Source of the DNA: an uncultured Sutterella sp.
Lineage (GTDB): Bacteria; Pseudomonadota; Gammaproteobacteria; Burkholderiales; Burkholderiaceae_F
DNA: 8,134 nucleotides
Direction: 5' to 3'
Assembly: GCA_937943605.1 (NCBI GenBank)
Contig: CALEAW010000099.1
Coordinates: 1-8,134 of the forward strand
Shown: positions 1 to 5,535 of the stretch, in pieces
Numbering within the stretch: position 1 is the first letter of the stretch
Layout: every line of letters begins with the position of its first letter
Notes under the pieces: generated by a model
What the model was told of the DNA's origin: nothing
The model's database searches: none
What the model saw: only the letters and a program-made list of their open reading frames with translations
Position numbers and translations under genes: made by a program

Positions 1-62
1 CGTCAATGAATCGCTACACGGTGTTTCGGAATAGATCGTGTGAACCATGGTTGTTAGACTTG

Positions 63-232
63 CTACCTAAAAAGGTACGTGACTGGCTTACGTGTCTTTT
101 TAGGGTAGAAGTGCCTCCCAAAAAATTCCGCAGCTAACAATCATCAATTGATCATCGTCAATGATTAGATCCTAGATAGGAAATTAGCCGCGGAGTTTGG
201 GATACTCTGTTGAAGGGTGTCCCTTTTTCTTT
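63..232 (+). ncRNA. Candidate structured RNA (small RNA or galU leader), unknown family
   Basis: Seen directly: bases 63-80 pair with 90-108 in an 18-bp stem with one bulged G, two adjacent G-U pairs and a 9-base loop (GACTGGCTT). Bases 123-137 pair with 184-198 in a 15-bp stem with one G-U pair and one A-C mismatch. That stem encloses an AT-rich segment with a smaller hairpin (139-144 with 161-166). The next base starts a terminator hairpin (199-223) followed by a U-rich tract, so the last two helices could stack. The linker 109-122 contains CCTCCC. No good reading frame accounts for this. Inference: the 3' part of a small RNA, or a leader that can terminate ahead of galU. I recognise no known family (6S, tmRNA, RNase P and 5S were considered and do not fit). 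The 5' end may lie left of the window; a weaker 7-bp hairpin (16-22 with 35-41) could belong to it. Confidence 0.45.
199..232 (+). terminator. Intrinsic terminator upstream of galU
   Basis: GGGATAC (199-205) pairs with GTGTCCC (217-223), with one G-U pair and an 11-base loop. TTTTTCTTT follows at 224-232. It ends whatever + strand transcript enters from the left, either the candidate structured RNA or an upstream gene outside the window. Confidence 0.65.
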
Positions 233-349
233 AGTGTCACTCGAAAAAACACTCTCTGTGACAGAAGGTATCGAACCGTGTGAAAATTTTCTTCTAGTTG
301 GCGGTTCTAGGGTGATCGTGCTAGCCTTATGGACAGTCATTTAATATTT

Positions 350-376
350 GGCATTTGATGATGAATCATCGATGCC
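350..376 (+). promoter_or_regulatory. Hairpin just upstream of the galU start
   Basis: GGCAT (350-354) pairs with ATGCC (372-376). Inside it GATGA (357-361) pairs with TCATC (366-370) around a TGAA tetraloop, with a small internal loop between the two helices. A pyrimidine-rich stretch (TATCTTTCTTTT, 377-388) follows, so it could act as a weak terminator or attenuator, a 5' stabilising stem-loop, or a protein-binding dyad. It lies 32 bases before the chosen galU start. In the rest of 233-349 I see only weaker inverted repeats (235-240 with 258-263; 273-278 with 302-307) and no convincing promoter. Confidence 0.4.
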
Positions 377-408
377 TATCTTTCTTTTGATTTATGTGTG
401 GTAGTGAC

Positions 409-1248
409 ATGAAGCCCGTTCGAAAAGCTGTTTTTCCTGTGAGTGGTTTGGGAACTCGATTCCTTCCGGCGACCAAGGCCATGCCTAAGGAAATGTTGCC
501 TGTCGTTGATATGCCTTTAATTCAATATGCAGTGGCTGAAGCCGTTGCGGCGGGCATTAAAGAAATGGTGTTTGTGACTGGGCGTACTAAGCGCGCGATT
601 GAAGATCATTTTGATTATTACCCTGAACTTGAGCGTGAACTTGAAGAAAAGGGTAAGGACGATTTGTTAGAGCTAGTGCGAAATATTGTCCCTGCCGGTG
701 TTAAATGCGTGTATGTTCGTCAGCCTCAGCCTCTTGGGTTGGGTCATGCTGTATTGTGTGCTAAGCCTGTGGTAGGTAGTGAGCCCTTTGCAGTGATTCT
801 GCCTGACGATTTGATCGATGCAGAAAACTCTGGGGTTGGGCAGTTAACGGCTGTCCGTGAAGCGCAAGGCGGTGGATCGGTCATTGCTGTTCAAGACGTT
901 GCGCCTGAAGACACTAATAAGTACGGCATTGTGAGTGTAGACGATCAGGGATGCAAGACGAGTCAGATGCGCGGGATTGTTGAAAAGCCAGATCCCAAGG
1001 TCGCACCGTCTCGTATGGCTGTGATCGGTCGCTATGTCTTCGAGCCCGAAATCTTTGACTATCTTGAAAAGGTCAAGCCTGGTGTCGGTGGTGAAATTCA
1101 GCTGACGGATGCGATTGCTGCGTCGTTGGATCAGGTGCCTACGTTTGCACATCGCTTTGAAGGTACACGCTTTGACTGCGGTAGTAAGCAGGGCTTTATT
1201 GATGCGACGGTACATTTCGCACGTAAGCGTGGTTTCAAGATCAATTAA
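409..1248 (+). CDS. galU: UTP-glucose-1-phosphate uridylyltransferase (UDP-glucose pyrophosphorylase)
   Basis: The enzyme makes UDP-glucose and pyrophosphate from UTP and glucose-1-phosphate in the cytoplasm, feeding LPS, capsule and glycan synthesis. The 279-residue protein has the nucleotidyltransferase N-terminus (KAVFPVSGLGTRFLPATKA, residues 6-24, then MPKEMLPVVD, 25-34), the substrate-site stretch LGLGHAVLCAKP (109-120), VILPDDLID (129-137), GIVEKP (189-194) and GGEIQLTDAI (227-236). All are typical of bacterial GalU and not of RmlA or GlmU. It is somewhat shorter than E. coli GalU (302), mainly at the C-terminus. The ATG at 409 is preferred because homologues begin near the MKPVRKAV stretch; an in-frame ATG at 394 would add five residues but has no ribosome site. 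The site before 409 is also weak (GGTAGTG). A terminator follows, so galU appears to be transcribed alone. It uses the UTP whose supply depends on the next gene, pyrH. Confidence 0.95.
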   Translation: MKPVRKAVFPVSGLGTRFLPATKAMPKEMLPVVDMPLIQYAVAEAVAAGIKEMVFVTGRTKRAIEDHFDYYPELERELEEKGKDDLLELVRNIVPAGVKCVYVRQPQPLGLGHAVLCAKPVVGSEPFAVILPDDLIDAENSGVGQLTAVREAQGGGSVIAVQDVAPEDTNKYGIVSVDDQGCKTSQMRGIVEKPDPKVAPSRMAVIGRYVFEPEIFDYLEKVKPGVGGEIQLTDAIAASLDQVPTFAHRFEGTRFDCGSKQGFIDATVHFARKRGFKIN

Positions 1249-1285
1249 GCGCTATATGAGCGTAAGTTGATGTGAAAATGTTAAG

Positions 1286-1326
1286 AGGCAACCAATGAGT
1301 TTTCAGGGGTTGCCTTTCTCGTCTTT
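1286..1326 (+). terminator. Intrinsic terminator of galU
   Basis: AGGCAACC (1286-1293) pairs perfectly with GGTTGCCT (1308-1315) around a 14-base loop, followed by a T-rich tail (TTTCTCGTCTTT to 1326). It lies 37 bases after the galU stop and separates galU from pyrH. Confidence 0.75.
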
Positions 1327-1352
1327 AGGGTGGTACTGACCAAGAAATATTT

Positions 1353-1388
1353 TTTCTAATCTAGTTGGATTAGCTTATAATTAAGCAA
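1353..1388 (+). promoter_or_regulatory. pyrH promoter with possible operator dyad and UTP-sensing start region
   Basis: A perfect -10 box TATAAT lies at 1376-1381. A weak -35 (TTTCTA, 1353-1358) is 17 bases upstream. A dyad CTAATC-N6-GATTAG (1356-1373) fills almost the whole spacer, a position where a regulator could bind. Six bases after the -10 box the expected start is A1388, in the context AATTTTG (1387-1393). This resembles the AATTTG start region of E. coli pyrBI, where RNA polymerase slippage responds to UTP. The -10 box is clear; the regulatory reading is inference. Confidence 0.6.
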
Positions 1389-1453
1389 TTTTGCCCAGGT
1401 CGTATGCAGACATCGTATGGCTTGAGGATAGATGACAACGATAATTTCATTTC

Positions 1454-1457
1454 GGAG
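1454..1457 (+). promoter_or_regulatory. Ribosome-binding site that decides the pyrH start
   Basis: GGAG lies 7 bases before the ATG at 1465. A competing GAGG (1424-1427) lies 4 bases before an in-frame ATG at 1432, which would add 11 residues. Homologue length favours 1465, but both sites are plausible. Confidence 0.5.
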
Positions 1458-1464
1458 TAACGAT

Positions 1465-2202
1465 ATGGATCAGACGGCAGAAACGGCACTTAAGCCTGCT
1501 TACAAGCGCATTCTTCTCAAGCTCTCTGGTGAAGCCCTGATGGGTGAAGATAGCTTCGGCATCAATCGTACTGTGCTTGCTCGCATGGTGGAAGAGGTTA
1601 AGAGTGTTGTTGAACTCGGTGTTCAAGTCGGTATCGTTGTCGGCGGTGGCAATATCTTCCGTGGTGTTGCTTTAGGTGCGACGGGTATGGACCGTGCCAC
1701 AGGTGACTATATGGGGATGCTCGCTACGGTCATGAATGCCATGGCTCTTCAGGATGCGTGCCGTAATAGCGGTGTCGAAGCCCGTGTGCAGTCTGCGCTC
1801 AATATTGAACAGGTGGCTGAACCCTATATCCGTGGTAAAGCTTTACGTCATCTTCGCTTGGGTCGTGTGGTGATTTTCGCTGCTGGCACGGGTAACCCCT
1901 TCATGACGACGGATACGACAGCCGCGCTTCGTGGTGCTGAAATCGGTGCTGAAATCGTGATCAAGGCAACGAAGGTTGATGGTATCTATACGGCTGACCC
2001 GAAGAAGGATCCGACGGCAACGATGTTCGACGAAATCACCTTTGATGAAGCTCTGAAGTCTGACCTTAAGGTGATGGATGCAACAGCTTTTGCCCTTTGC
2101 CGTGAACAGGGTTTGCCGATCAAGGTCTTCAACATCAATAAGAAGGGCGCGTTGCGTCGCGTCGTTCTCGGTGAACAAGAAGGGACGCTCGTTCATTCCT
2201 AA
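1465..2202 (+). CDS. pyrH: Uridylate kinase (UMP kinase)
   Basis: PyrH phosphorylates UMP to UDP with ATP, the committed step toward UTP and CTP. Bacterial UMP kinases are hexamers of the amino-acid-kinase fold, usually activated by GTP and inhibited by UTP. The 245-residue product matches the family length (E. coli 241). Visible motifs are YKRILLKLSGEAL (13-25), VVGGGNIFRG (58-67), DRATGDYMGMLATVMN (76-91), TGNPFMTTDTTAALR (142-156) and the nucleotide-site stretch KATKVDGIYTADPKKDP (167-183). Codons are biased to CGT, GGT and AAG, as in highly expressed genes. In many proteobacteria pyrH follows rpsB-tsf; here galU precedes it and pyrH has its own promoter. A terminator separates it from frr. 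The start at 1465 is chosen from its ribosome site and family length; an in-frame start at 1432 is possible. Confidence 0.96.
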   Translation: MDQTAETALKPAYKRILLKLSGEALMGEDSFGINRTVLARMVEEVKSVVELGVQVGIVVGGGNIFRGVALGATGMDRATGDYMGMLATVMNAMALQDACRNSGVEARVQSALNIEQVAEPYIRGKALRHLRLGRVVIFAAGTGNPFMTTDTTAALRGAEIGAEIVIKATKVDGIYTADPKKDPTATMFDEITFDEALKSDLKVMDATAFALCREQGLPIKVFNINKKGALRRVVLGEQEGTLVHS

Positions 2203-2208
2203 TTGTTT

Positions 2209-2217
2209 CGCTACAAT
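2209..2217 (+). promoter_or_regulatory. Putative -10 element (CGCTACAAT) upstream of frr
   Basis: TACAAT at 2212-2217 is close to the -10 consensus and sits in the same CGN context as elements before cdsA, the phosphoesterase gene and dxr. No good -35 is visible. A start near 2224 would put the terminator hairpin 2231-2262 at the very 5' end of the frr message, so this may instead be a chance match. Confidence 0.35.
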
Positions 2218-2230
2218 ATAAGGTAGCCAT

Positions 2231-2277
2231 GAGCCTGCAAGACCCTGATGGCCGGCAGGCTCTTTTCAATTTTTATT
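2231..2277 (+). terminator. Intrinsic terminator between pyrH and frr
   Basis: GAGCCTGC (2231-2238) pairs perfectly with GCAGGCTC (2255-2262) around a 16-base loop. T-rich stretches follow (TCTTTT at 2261-2266, then TTTTTATTT at 2270-2278). It lies 28 bases after the pyrH stop. It may end pyrH transcripts or act as an attenuator in a frr leader. Confidence 0.75.
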
Positions 2278-2281
2278 TCAA

Positions 2282-2307
2282 CGTCGGCGAATGTGCCGAT
2301 GCGTTTT
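2282..2307 (+). promoter_or_regulatory. Second hairpin in the frr leader
   Basis: CGTCGGC (2282-2288) pairs with GCCGATG (2295-2301), with one G-U pair and a 6-base loop. CGTTTT (2302-2307) follows. It is terminator-like but with a short T-run. A third small stem (GTCC 2315-2318 with GGAC 2324-2327) lies between it and the frr ribosome site, so the leader looks structured. Confidence 0.35.
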
Positions 2308-2355
2308 CTGCCCCGTCCACAAGGGACCGTGCGGAAATCCTTTCAGGAGCTAAAC

Positions 2356-2916
2356 ATGACTGTTGCTGAAATCATCAGCCAGACCCAACATAAGATGGGC
2401 CGCACCATCGAAACGCTTCGTGAAGATTTCACGAAGATTCGTACGGGCCGTGCTTCGACGGGTCTTCTTGACCACGTGATGGTGGACTATTACGGTTGCC
2501 CGACCCCGATCAATCAGGTTGCTCAGGTTGGTGTGGGTGATGCCCGTACGTTGACGGTTCAGCCGTGGGAAAAAGGTATGATCGCTGTTGTTGAAAAGGC
2601 GATTCGTAATTCTGATCTCGGTTTGAATCCTGCAACGAGCGGTGATACGATTCGTGTGCCGTTGCCTCCGCTGACTGAAGAACGTCGTCGCGAATTGACG
2701 AAGGTCGTGAAGGGCTTGGGCGAAGACGCGAAGGTCGCTGTTCGTAATCTCCGTCGTGACGCTAATACGCATATCGAACGCCTTTGCAAGGATAAGGAAA
2801 TCAGCGAAGACGATCAGCGTCGCGGTGAAACCGAAGTTCAGAAGATTACTGACCGTTATATCGGCGAAGTCGACAAAGTTGTCGCTGAAAAAGAAAAGGA
2901 AATCATGACGGTCTAA
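2356..2916 (+). CDS. frr: Ribosome recycling factor
   Basis: RRF works with EF-G and GTP to split post-termination ribosomes so the subunits can be reused; it is essential in most bacteria. The 186-residue product matches the family (E. coli 185) and is full length. Domain I helix 1 holds LREDFTKIRTGRAS (21-34). Domain II includes YYGCPTPINQVAQV (45-58) and RTLTVQPWEK (64-73). The return to the helical bundle has IRVPLPPLTEERRREL (99-114) and the conserved VRNLRRDAN (129-137), where R133 matches the important R132 of the E. coli protein. The ATG at 2356 is set by AGGAG (2345-2349) six bases upstream. An open in-frame extension back to 2248 runs through the terminator and is not used. Codon bias suggests high expression. 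Terminators flank the gene on both sides. Confidence 0.97.
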   Translation: MTVAEIISQTQHKMGRTIETLREDFTKIRTGRASTGLLDHVMVDYYGCPTPINQVAQVGVGDARTLTVQPWEKGMIAVVEKAIRNSDLGLNPATSGDTIRVPLPPLTEERRRELTKVVKGLGEDAKVAVRNLRRDANTHIERLCKDKEISEDDQRRGETEVQKITDRYIGEVDKVVAEKEKEIMTV

Positions 2917-2937
2917 TAGACGTTAAGATTTCGTAGC

Positions 2938-2985
2938 AAAAACCTGCAGACCCCCATTGTGAGTTCTGCAGGTTTTTATTGTTTT
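2938..2985 (+). terminator. Intrinsic terminator of frr
   Basis: AACCTGCAGA (2941-2950) pairs perfectly with TCTGCAGGTT (2965-2974) around a 14-base loop. Upstream A's (2938-2940) can extend the stem into the T-run (2973-2977); a second T-run is at 2982-2986. It is the strongest perfect stem in the window and lies about 22 bases after the frr stop. Confidence 0.85.
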
Positions 2986-3057
2986 TGAAATGCTCATGAG
3001 GCAAGCAAGATTAACGACTTGTTTTGCTGATTTGCTTCATTGAATGGAAGAGGTTGT

Positions 3058-3771
3058 ATGTCTCACCCGAAAACACCTGCTCATGTTGCCATCATTATGG
3101 ATGGAAATGGTCGCTGGGCAAAAAGACGCCTGTTGCCTCGAGCTGAAGGTCATCGTCAAGGGGTCGAGGCACTTAATCGTGTTGTAGAGGCTGCGGCGCG
3201 ATTAGGTATTGAACGTCTGACAGTCTTTGCTTTTTCAAGTGAAAACTGGGCTCGTCCGGCACCAGAAGTGGCCATGCTTATGAAGCTCTTTGCTCAGGCG
3301 CTTCATCGTTGGTGTGAGCCGTTAGCCAAGGCTGGTGTTCGATTGCGTGTGATTGGCGATAAAACAGCCTTTTCTGATAGCGTCAAAGAAGCTATTGAAG
3401 CTAGTGAACGCGCTACTGCTAATGGCACCAATATGGAGTTGGTGATTGCGGCAAATTATGGCGGTCGATGGGATGTGTGTCAGGCGACGCAGCAAGTGAA
3501 CGATGCAGGCTTAGATGTGACACCCGAGAACCTCTCCAAGTATTTGACCGTGCCTGATGTGGATCTCTTGATTCGCACTGGGGGCGAGTGTCGTATTTCG
3601 AATTTTTTACTTTGGCAAAGTGCCTACGCAGAAATCTATTTTACTGAGCGTCTTTGGCCTGATTTTGCCGCGGGCGATTTGGAAGATGCTTTAGCATGGT
3701 ATGTGCGTCGCGAGCGTCGTTTTGGTCGAACGAGCGAGCAACTACAAAATGGTGCTGAGTTGTCCGTGTAA
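3058..3771 (+). CDS. uppS: Undecaprenyl diphosphate synthase (cis-prenyltransferase)
   Basis: UppS adds isoprene units from isopentenyl diphosphate to farnesyl diphosphate in cis, giving the C55 carrier for peptidoglycan and O-antigen units. The 237-residue product has HVAIIMDGNGRWAKRR (9-24) with catalytic D15 (E. coli D26), GHRQG (31-35), FAFSSENWARP (57-67), AANYGGRWDV (131-140) and DLLIRTGGECRISNFLLW (169-186) with the diphosphate-binding R173/R179/S181/N182 set. AEIYFTERLWPDF (191-203) and RRERRFG (217-223) close the family pattern. The linker after 140 is a little shorter than in E. coli (253 residues). The ATG at 3058 follows GAGG (3050-3053); an in-frame TTG at 3040 is rejected. Since frr ends with a strong terminator, uppS needs its own promoter: TTGAAA (2985-2990) is a good -35 match, but the -10 17 bases downstream is poor. 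Dxr, encoded downstream, supplies its substrate pathway. Confidence 0.96.
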   Translation: MSHPKTPAHVAIIMDGNGRWAKRRLLPRAEGHRQGVEALNRVVEAAARLGIERLTVFAFSSENWARPAPEVAMLMKLFAQALHRWCEPLAKAGVRLRVIGDKTAFSDSVKEAIEASERATANGTNMELVIAANYGGRWDVCQATQQVNDAGLDVTPENLSKYLTVPDVDLLIRTGGECRISNFLLWQSAYAEIYFTERLWPDFAAGDLEDALAWYVRRERRFGRTSEQLQNGAELSV

Positions 3772-3804
3772 TCGGCAATATTAAGACACAGAAAAGCTTC
3801 CTTT

Positions 3805-3813
3805 CGTTACAAT
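3805..3813 (+). promoter_or_regulatory. Putative -10 element (CGTTACAAT) upstream of cdsA
   Basis: TACAAT at 3808-3813 in the recurring CGN context, 35 bases after the uppS stop and 87 bases before cdsA. No clear -35 is seen. The leader that would follow has a small stem with a TTTT loop (3826-3830 with 3835-3839). Confidence 0.45.
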
Positions 3814-3900
3814 GGCGCAATAAGTGTCGCTTTTGTGACTTGTTGATTAAATTTCAAGAAAAGACGTGTTGGCTAGAGGCTAACCGGAGGTTATTTAATA

Positions 3901-4749
3901 ATGTTACTCACGCGTGTTATCACCGCAGTTGTGCTGTTGATCGTTCTCACGCTATCGATTTACATCGGTCCTCTGGCATTTGCGGGAGTTATGGCTGTGG
4001 CCTTTGGCGCAACGCTCTTTGAGTGGTTACGAATTGGTGGCTTAGGTCCACGTCCTGCATTATTGGTAGCAGCTGTCGAAATGATCGTGCAGTTCTCGCT
4101 ATATTGGGCAGGCGCACTTGATCGAATGGCTTGGTTCCTGTTCTTGGTGAACGGCATCATTATGGTGGCTTGGTTCGTCATTTTCTTTGCCGAACTGTTT
4201 CACCGTCAAACTGGTTTCAAGGTAAGCCAGCGCCAGTGTTTGTGGTCTGCAGTTACGTTTGTGCCTGCCGCTTATCTATCTCTTTTGTGGCTCTTCGAAG
4301 CTGGTGACTGGATCTTGGTTCTATCAGTGCTTTTGATTGTGTGGGGTGCTGACATCTCCGCTTACTTCTGTGGTCGTGCATGGGGGAAGCATCCGATGGC
4401 TCCCGCAATCTCTCCCAAAAAGACGGTTGAAGGGGCGTTTGGCGCTTATGTGATTGTGATCATCTTTTTCGCACTCACCTATGTCTTCTGTACGCAGCAA
4501 AATGTCTTTACCAACTACCTCTTTGATAACGCTGGTTTCTTATGGGGGATTGCAACTTTAGCTGTATTGGTTGCATTATCTATTGCAGGTGATTTGTGGG
4601 AATCCATGTTGAAGCGTTTGGTCGGTATCAAAGACTCGTCCAACCTGTTACCAGGTCACGGTGGTTTCTTTGACCGCATGGATGCTTCGTTGCCAGTGCT
4701 TCCAGCAGCCACATTCATTATGCTGTGGATCCAATTATTGGTGAAGTAA
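3901..4749 (+). CDS. cdsA: Phosphatidate cytidylyltransferase (CDP-diacylglycerol synthase)
   Basis: CdsA, an inner-membrane enzyme, makes CDP-diacylglycerol from phosphatidic acid and CTP, the branch point for all major bacterial phospholipids. The 282-residue product (E. coli 285) is mostly hydrophobic, with several membrane helices (for example near 6-38, 52-70, 77-99, 113-131, 136-150, 180-197 and 212-230). The C-terminal family signature is complete: S235-M-L-K-R, K244-D245, then LLPGHGGFFDRMD (249-261) with the D258/D261 metal-binding acids. Upstream are WGADISAYFCGRAWGKHP (148-165) and SPKKTVEG (171-178). The ATG at 3901 has GGAGG (3886-3890) ten bases upstream. It follows uppS as in many proteobacteria, but with a 129-base gap and a likely promoter of its own, and a strong terminator follows instead of dxr. 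Confidence 0.96.
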   Translation: MLLTRVITAVVLLIVLTLSIYIGPLAFAGVMAVAFGATLFEWLRIGGLGPRPALLVAAVEMIVQFSLYWAGALDRMAWFLFLVNGIIMVAWFVIFFAELFHRQTGFKVSQRQCLWSAVTFVPAAYLSLLWLFEAGDWILVLSVLLIVWGADISAYFCGRAWGKHPMAPAISPKKTVEGAFGAYVIVIIFFALTYVFCTQQNVFTNYLFDNAGFLWGIATLAVLVALSIAGDLWESMLKRLVGIKDSSNLLPGHGGFFDRMDASLPVLPAATFIMLWIQLLVK

Positions 4750-4769
4750 AAGTAGCAAAGCTTTGAATC

Positions 4770-4815
4770 AAGGCGCGGTTGCCGGATAGATCCCTTCGGC
4801 CCGCGCCTTTGTTTT
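4770..4815 (+). terminator. Intrinsic terminator of cdsA
   Basis: AAGGCGCGG (4770-4778) pairs with CCGCGCCTT (4801-4809). Inside it GCCG (4781-4784) pairs with CGGC (4797-4800), with two unpaired T's on the 5' side, giving 13 pairs in all. TTTGTTTT (4808-4815) follows. It ends only 13 bases before the next start codon. Confidence 0.85.
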
Positions 4816-4828
4816 ATGACTGAAAGAG

Positions 4829-5455
4829 ATGACCGATTATTTAGTTCCAAATTTGGCGCCAGACGAAATTCATCGTGAAGAAGATGTGGTGCGTCGTTCT
4901 CGTTTTATTGTCTCTATGGCTCGTGTGTCGAGTACGGAGGAGGCTAAAGCCTTTATTGAACGAATTCGCGCTGAGCATCCTACAGCGACACATAATTGTT
5001 GGGCTTTTAATGCAGGAGCGCCCGAAGATACAGCGCAAGTGGGCGCGAGTGATGATGGTGAACCCCAAGGGACAGCTGGTCGCCCTATGCTAACCGTGTT
5101 ACTTCACAGTGGCGTAGGTGAAATCGTAGCAGTTGTGACGCGTTATTTTGGCGGGACGCTCTTAGGAACAGGTGGTTTGGTTCGAGCTTACCAAGGTTCA
5201 GTTAAACAAGGGCTAGACAGTTTACCTGTCGTCTTGCGTGAGGATATGCAACGCTTTGTGGTGTCTATCGAGCCCCATCAAGTCTCAGACTTCCAGCATT
5301 TTTTGGCAGAAGCTAAAGGGAGAGTGGTGACCTCCGACTTTCGTTTTGACGCGACCTATGAAGTAGAAATCCCTAAGCCTCATGCACAAAGTTTTGCTGA
5401 TCGCATGATGGAAGTGACCGCTGGTGAGGCACTCATCGATTGGATTGAAGATTGA
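4829..5455 (+). CDS. yigZ: YigZ / IMPACT family protein (UPF0029 + DUF1949)
   Basis: The 208-residue protein matches E. coli YigZ (204) in length and layout. The N-terminal UPF0029/IMPACT domain shows KSRFI-like RRSRFIVSMA (22-31), AFIERIRAEHPTATHNCWAF (41-60), GASDDGEPQGTAGRPML (72-88) and VVTRYFGGTLLGTGGLVRAY (102-121). The smaller C-terminal domain (about 138-205) fits DUF1949. In eukaryotes IMPACT regulates the translation-stress kinase GCN2. The bacterial role is not settled; structural work on YigZ suggests RNA or translation-factor binding, so no reaction is assigned. The start at 4829 is only 13 bases after the cdsA terminator and its ribosome site is weak and very close (GAAAGAG). 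It must rely on read-through or a promoter inside the cdsA end; none is obvious. The gene is not usually found between cdsA and dxr. Confidence 0.9.
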   Translation: MTDYLVPNLAPDEIHREEDVVRRSRFIVSMARVSSTEEAKAFIERIRAEHPTATHNCWAFNAGAPEDTAQVGASDDGEPQGTAGRPMLTVLLHSGVGEIVAVVTRYFGGTLLGTGGLVRAYQGSVKQGLDSLPVVLREDMQRFVVSIEPHQVSDFQHFLAEAKGRVVTSDFRFDATYEVEIPKPHAQSFADRMMEVTAGEALIDWIED

Positions 5456-5508
5456 TTTGTTTGGAATTGTGCCGCTTTGTGTGAAGCAGAAGCCTAAACA
5501 AGAGCGTT

Positions 5509-5517
5509 CGATAGAAT
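5509..5517 (+). promoter_or_regulatory. Putative -10 element (CGATAGAAT) upstream of the phosphoesterase gene
   Basis: TAGAAT (5512-5517) matches the -10 consensus at five of six bases and shares the CGN context of the other elements. No convincing -35 is visible. It lies 33 bases before the start codon. The preceding gap also holds an imperfect long inverted repeat (5457-5464 with 5493-5501) with no T-tract. Confidence 0.45.
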
Positions 5518-5535
5518 GATAGTGTGACGATTTAT

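Noticed and set aside
3..137. Open + strand frame of 44 codons from the left edge to TAA (ATG at 6)
   Set aside because: It uses AGA, AGG, CTA and TTA codons unlike the neighbours, no domain is recognisable, and it overlaps two long RNA-like helices. A real C-terminus of an upstream gene cannot be fully excluded.
260..290. GGTTCGA-like stretch on the - strand, resembling a tRNA T-arm
   Set aside because: The T-stem does not pair beyond two bases and no acceptor, D or anticodon arm can be built around it.
158..340. 60-codon frame on the - strand
   Set aside because: Low-complexity-like composition, no recognisable motif, and it overlaps the + strand terminator and hairpins.
844..1215. - strand frames inside galU, and similar ones inside pyrH, frr, cdsA, yigZ, the phosphoesterase gene and dxr
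   Set aside because: They are antisense shadows of well-supported genes with no motifs of their own.
2248..2355. In-frame N-terminal extension of frr
   Set aside because: It runs through the terminator hairpin, lacks a ribosome site, and would lengthen RRF well beyond the family size.
3840..4022. 60-codon + strand frame overlapping the start of cdsA
   Set aside because: Overlaps the cdsA ribosome site and N-terminus in another frame, with no family resemblance.
5457..5501. Inverted repeat after yigZ (TTGTTTGG with CCTAAACAA)
   Set aside because: One bulge and a long spacer with no T-tract after it, so not called as a terminator.
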